In this document: in pieces, positions 31,609 to 32,291 of the stretch | How the letters are laid out: each line of letters opens with the position of its first letter | How positions within the stretch are numbered: the stretch's first letter is position 1 | NCBI GenBank assembly: GCA_001778545.1 | Contig: MFHJ01000029.1 | Location: 1-32,291 of the forward strand | Direction: 5' to 3' | Source of the DNA: Candidatus Giovannonibacteria bacterium RIFCSPHIGHO2_02_43_16 | GTDB taxonomy: Bacteria; Patescibacteriota; Minisyncoccia; JACPKW01; UBA11713 | DNA length: 32,291 bases | Notes under the pieces: model-generated | What the model was told of the DNA's origin: nothing | What the model saw: the letters and a program-made list of their open reading frames with translations, nothing else | Database searches by the model: none | Program-made: the position numbers and the translations under genes

Positions 31609-31848
31609 TTATTTTACTGAAAATAGCGCTTTGGATTGATGAGCAAATTCCTCGAGCGCCTTCAGATTTTTCGAGAAAGCATCAAAGCTGAATTGATAAA
31701 AACTTACCTTAACTGCTCCGCCCCCTTTCCCGTAATCAATCACTACATTGCCGTGAATATCTGAATCAACGCTTTTTTCCGCCTTAAGCTCTATTTGAAG
31801 CACCTTGCTTTCTTTGTCGTAAGAAATTTTTGGTTTTTTGCTTTTCAT
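31609..31848 (-). CDS. DUF2283-like small protein
   Basis: The 79-residue protein begins with 'ISYDKESKVLQIELK' and continues 'DIHGNVVIDYGKGGGAVKVSFYQF', the beta-rich pattern of DUF2283 (YDxExDxLxI, then a Gly/Asp turn and 'vvGiei'). It follows the DUF4258-like gene after 2 nt, so the two are co-translated. Such pairs occur widely and are suspected, but not shown here, to be toxin-antitoxin-like modules. Just after the stop, a second copy of the last codons' sequence (CGCTATTTT-AGTAA) occurs, a small duplication. Confidence 0.75.
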   Translation of the reverse strand: MKSKKPKISYDKESKVLQIELKAEKSVDSDIHGNVVIDYGKGGGAVKVSFYQFSFDAFSKNLKALEEFAHQSKALFSVK

Positions 31849-31850
31849 AG

Positions 31851-32099
31851 TTATAAATATTTTTTAACTTTTGATGTATCAATTACTGTAATGACTTTGA
31901 AAATTTCCTTTTCCATTTCTGCCACTATCAATAGCAATCGTTCCTTATCTTTATTCTTATATAACTTCTTAAATAATAACCTATTATCTACATCATATAA
32001 CACTCGGGTGGGATTGCGCAATGCATCTACAATCGCGCTTGTCGAAATTGATCTCTCGGCCATCCTCTCTTTCGCATGTCTAGTAAATACAATTTTCAT
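31851..32099 (-). CDS. DUF4258-like small protein, possible toxin-like partner
   Basis: The 82-residue protein starts 'MKIVFTRHAKERMAERSIS', typical of DUF4258 ('ys.Ha..rm.eR.is..ei..al..p'), and ends in strands 'RLLLIVAEMEKEIFKVITVID'. The fold is related to RelE/BrnT-like small RNases, so a toxin role is a reasonable guess. The ATG is only 8 nt after the CATAAT of promoter copy D and has no ribosome site, so the mRNA should be leaderless. It is paired with the DUF2283-like gene downstream. Confidence 0.78.
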   Translation of the reverse strand: MKIVFTRHAKERMAERSISTSAIVDALRNPTRVLYDVDNRLLFKKLYKNKDKERLLLIVAEMEKEIFKVITVIDTSKVKKYL

Positions 32100-32102
32100 A
32101 TC

Positions 32103-32144
32103 CCCAAATTATGCCACAGAAATCGGAAAAAAAATAAGGGGAAA
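32103..32144 (-). promoter_or_regulatory. Shared promoter element, copy D (DUF4258/DUF2283 pair)
   Basis: Same element as copies A-C, with an A-rich change in the middle (plus strand 'cggaaaaaaaataagggg'). The -10 CATAAT (32113-32108) is followed by 8 nt and the ATG at 32099, predicting a leaderless transcript. Confidence 0.7.
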
Positions 32145-32150
32145 GAAAAA

Positions 32151-32178
32151 CAGCCTTGGCTCACCTAAGCCGAGGCTG
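32151..32178 (-). terminator. Terminator of the gene cut by the right edge
   Basis: CAGCCTTGGCT and AGCCGAGGCTG form an 11-bp stem (one G-T pair) with a short loop. It is flanked by A5 on the left and T5 on the right, so it can end transcripts in both directions. It lies 22 nt after the stop of the partial gene on the minus strand. Confidence 0.85.
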
Positions 32179-32200
32179 TTTTTAAACAATAAATAATAAA

Positions 32201-32291
32201 CTATTTTATACCCGCAACGTCTTTTAGTAACTCTACGTCGGCCTCCAGCTTTTGTATGCGCCGTCTATGATCAACAAAAATCGCGCTATCC
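32201..32291 (-). CDS. C-terminal tail of a truncated gene (coiled coil)
   Basis: An open frame enters from the right edge and ends at TAG (32203-32201), giving 30 codons including the stop. The tail includes 'HRRRIQKLEADVELLKDVAG', which has heptad character. The terminator just after it supports a real gene end. The family cannot be named from this fragment. Confidence 0.5.
   Translation of the reverse strand, partial: DSAIFVDHRRRIQKLEADVELLKDVAGIK

Overview
The window looks like a piece of a Patescibacteria (Candidate Phyla Radiation, probably Parcubacteria-like) genome. This is inferred from gene content and style, not from a marker search. The signs are: tightly overlapping minus-strand genes; shortened tRNA synthetases (AspRS without its insertion domain, GluRS with a deleted segment); an orphan CofE-like ligase; a large Cys-rich zinc-ribbon protein; a giant surface protein made of 'GIGTTSP' repeats; and several genes whose -10 box lies only 6-10 nt before the start codon, as expected for leaderless mRNAs.

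Layout. (1) 1-5216, minus: a giant repeat protein that starts at a TTG codon and runs off the left edge. It joins an N-terminal MerR-like HTH, one membrane segment, a stalk and at least 11 repeats. (2) 5217-5589: a gene-poor gap with two hairpin terminators. (3) 5590-20625, minus: a cell-envelope and housekeeping block. In transcription order it holds a small coiled-coil protein, a CofE-like ligase, aspS, scpA, scpB, a D,D-carboxypeptidase, the Cys-rich protein, mraY, a D-aminoacylase-like enzyme, murD, ftsW, murG, gltX and an M23 peptidase. Most neighbours overlap by 1-22 nt; three internal genes appear to have their own promoter. (4) 20665-23465, minus: a reductase resembling the cyanobacterial acyl-ACP reductase family, overlapping an orphan membrane histidine kinase.

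(5) 23.5-31.6 kb is an accessory region of different style, with strong Shine-Dalgarno sites. On the plus strand, a TrpRS with a four-cysteine Fe-S motif is followed by a chorismate-mutase/methyltransferase fusion. On the minus strand lie a low-molecular-weight phosphatase; a T-box riboswitch controlling a PEP-synthase-like ATP dikinase that lacks the PEP/pyruvate barrel; and a compact RiPP locus. The RiPP locus encodes a 32-residue precursor ending in CACGCSC (too short for ordinary ORF calling), a radical SAM/SPASM maturase and an HExxH metalloprotease. (6) 31.6-32.1 kb: a DUF4258/DUF2283 pair, then a terminator and the tail of a truncated gene.

A conserved element of about 42 bp, ending in an extended -10 box (TGTGGCATAAT), occurs four times. 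Each copy is on the minus strand directly upstream of a transcription unit: the reductase/kinase pair, the T-box/dikinase, the RiPP precursor and the DUF4258 pair. A weaker fifth relative precedes the giant repeat gene. This suggests a shared promoter or regulon. The RiPP locus, together with the T-box dikinase downstream of it, is the best candidate for an undescribed system.
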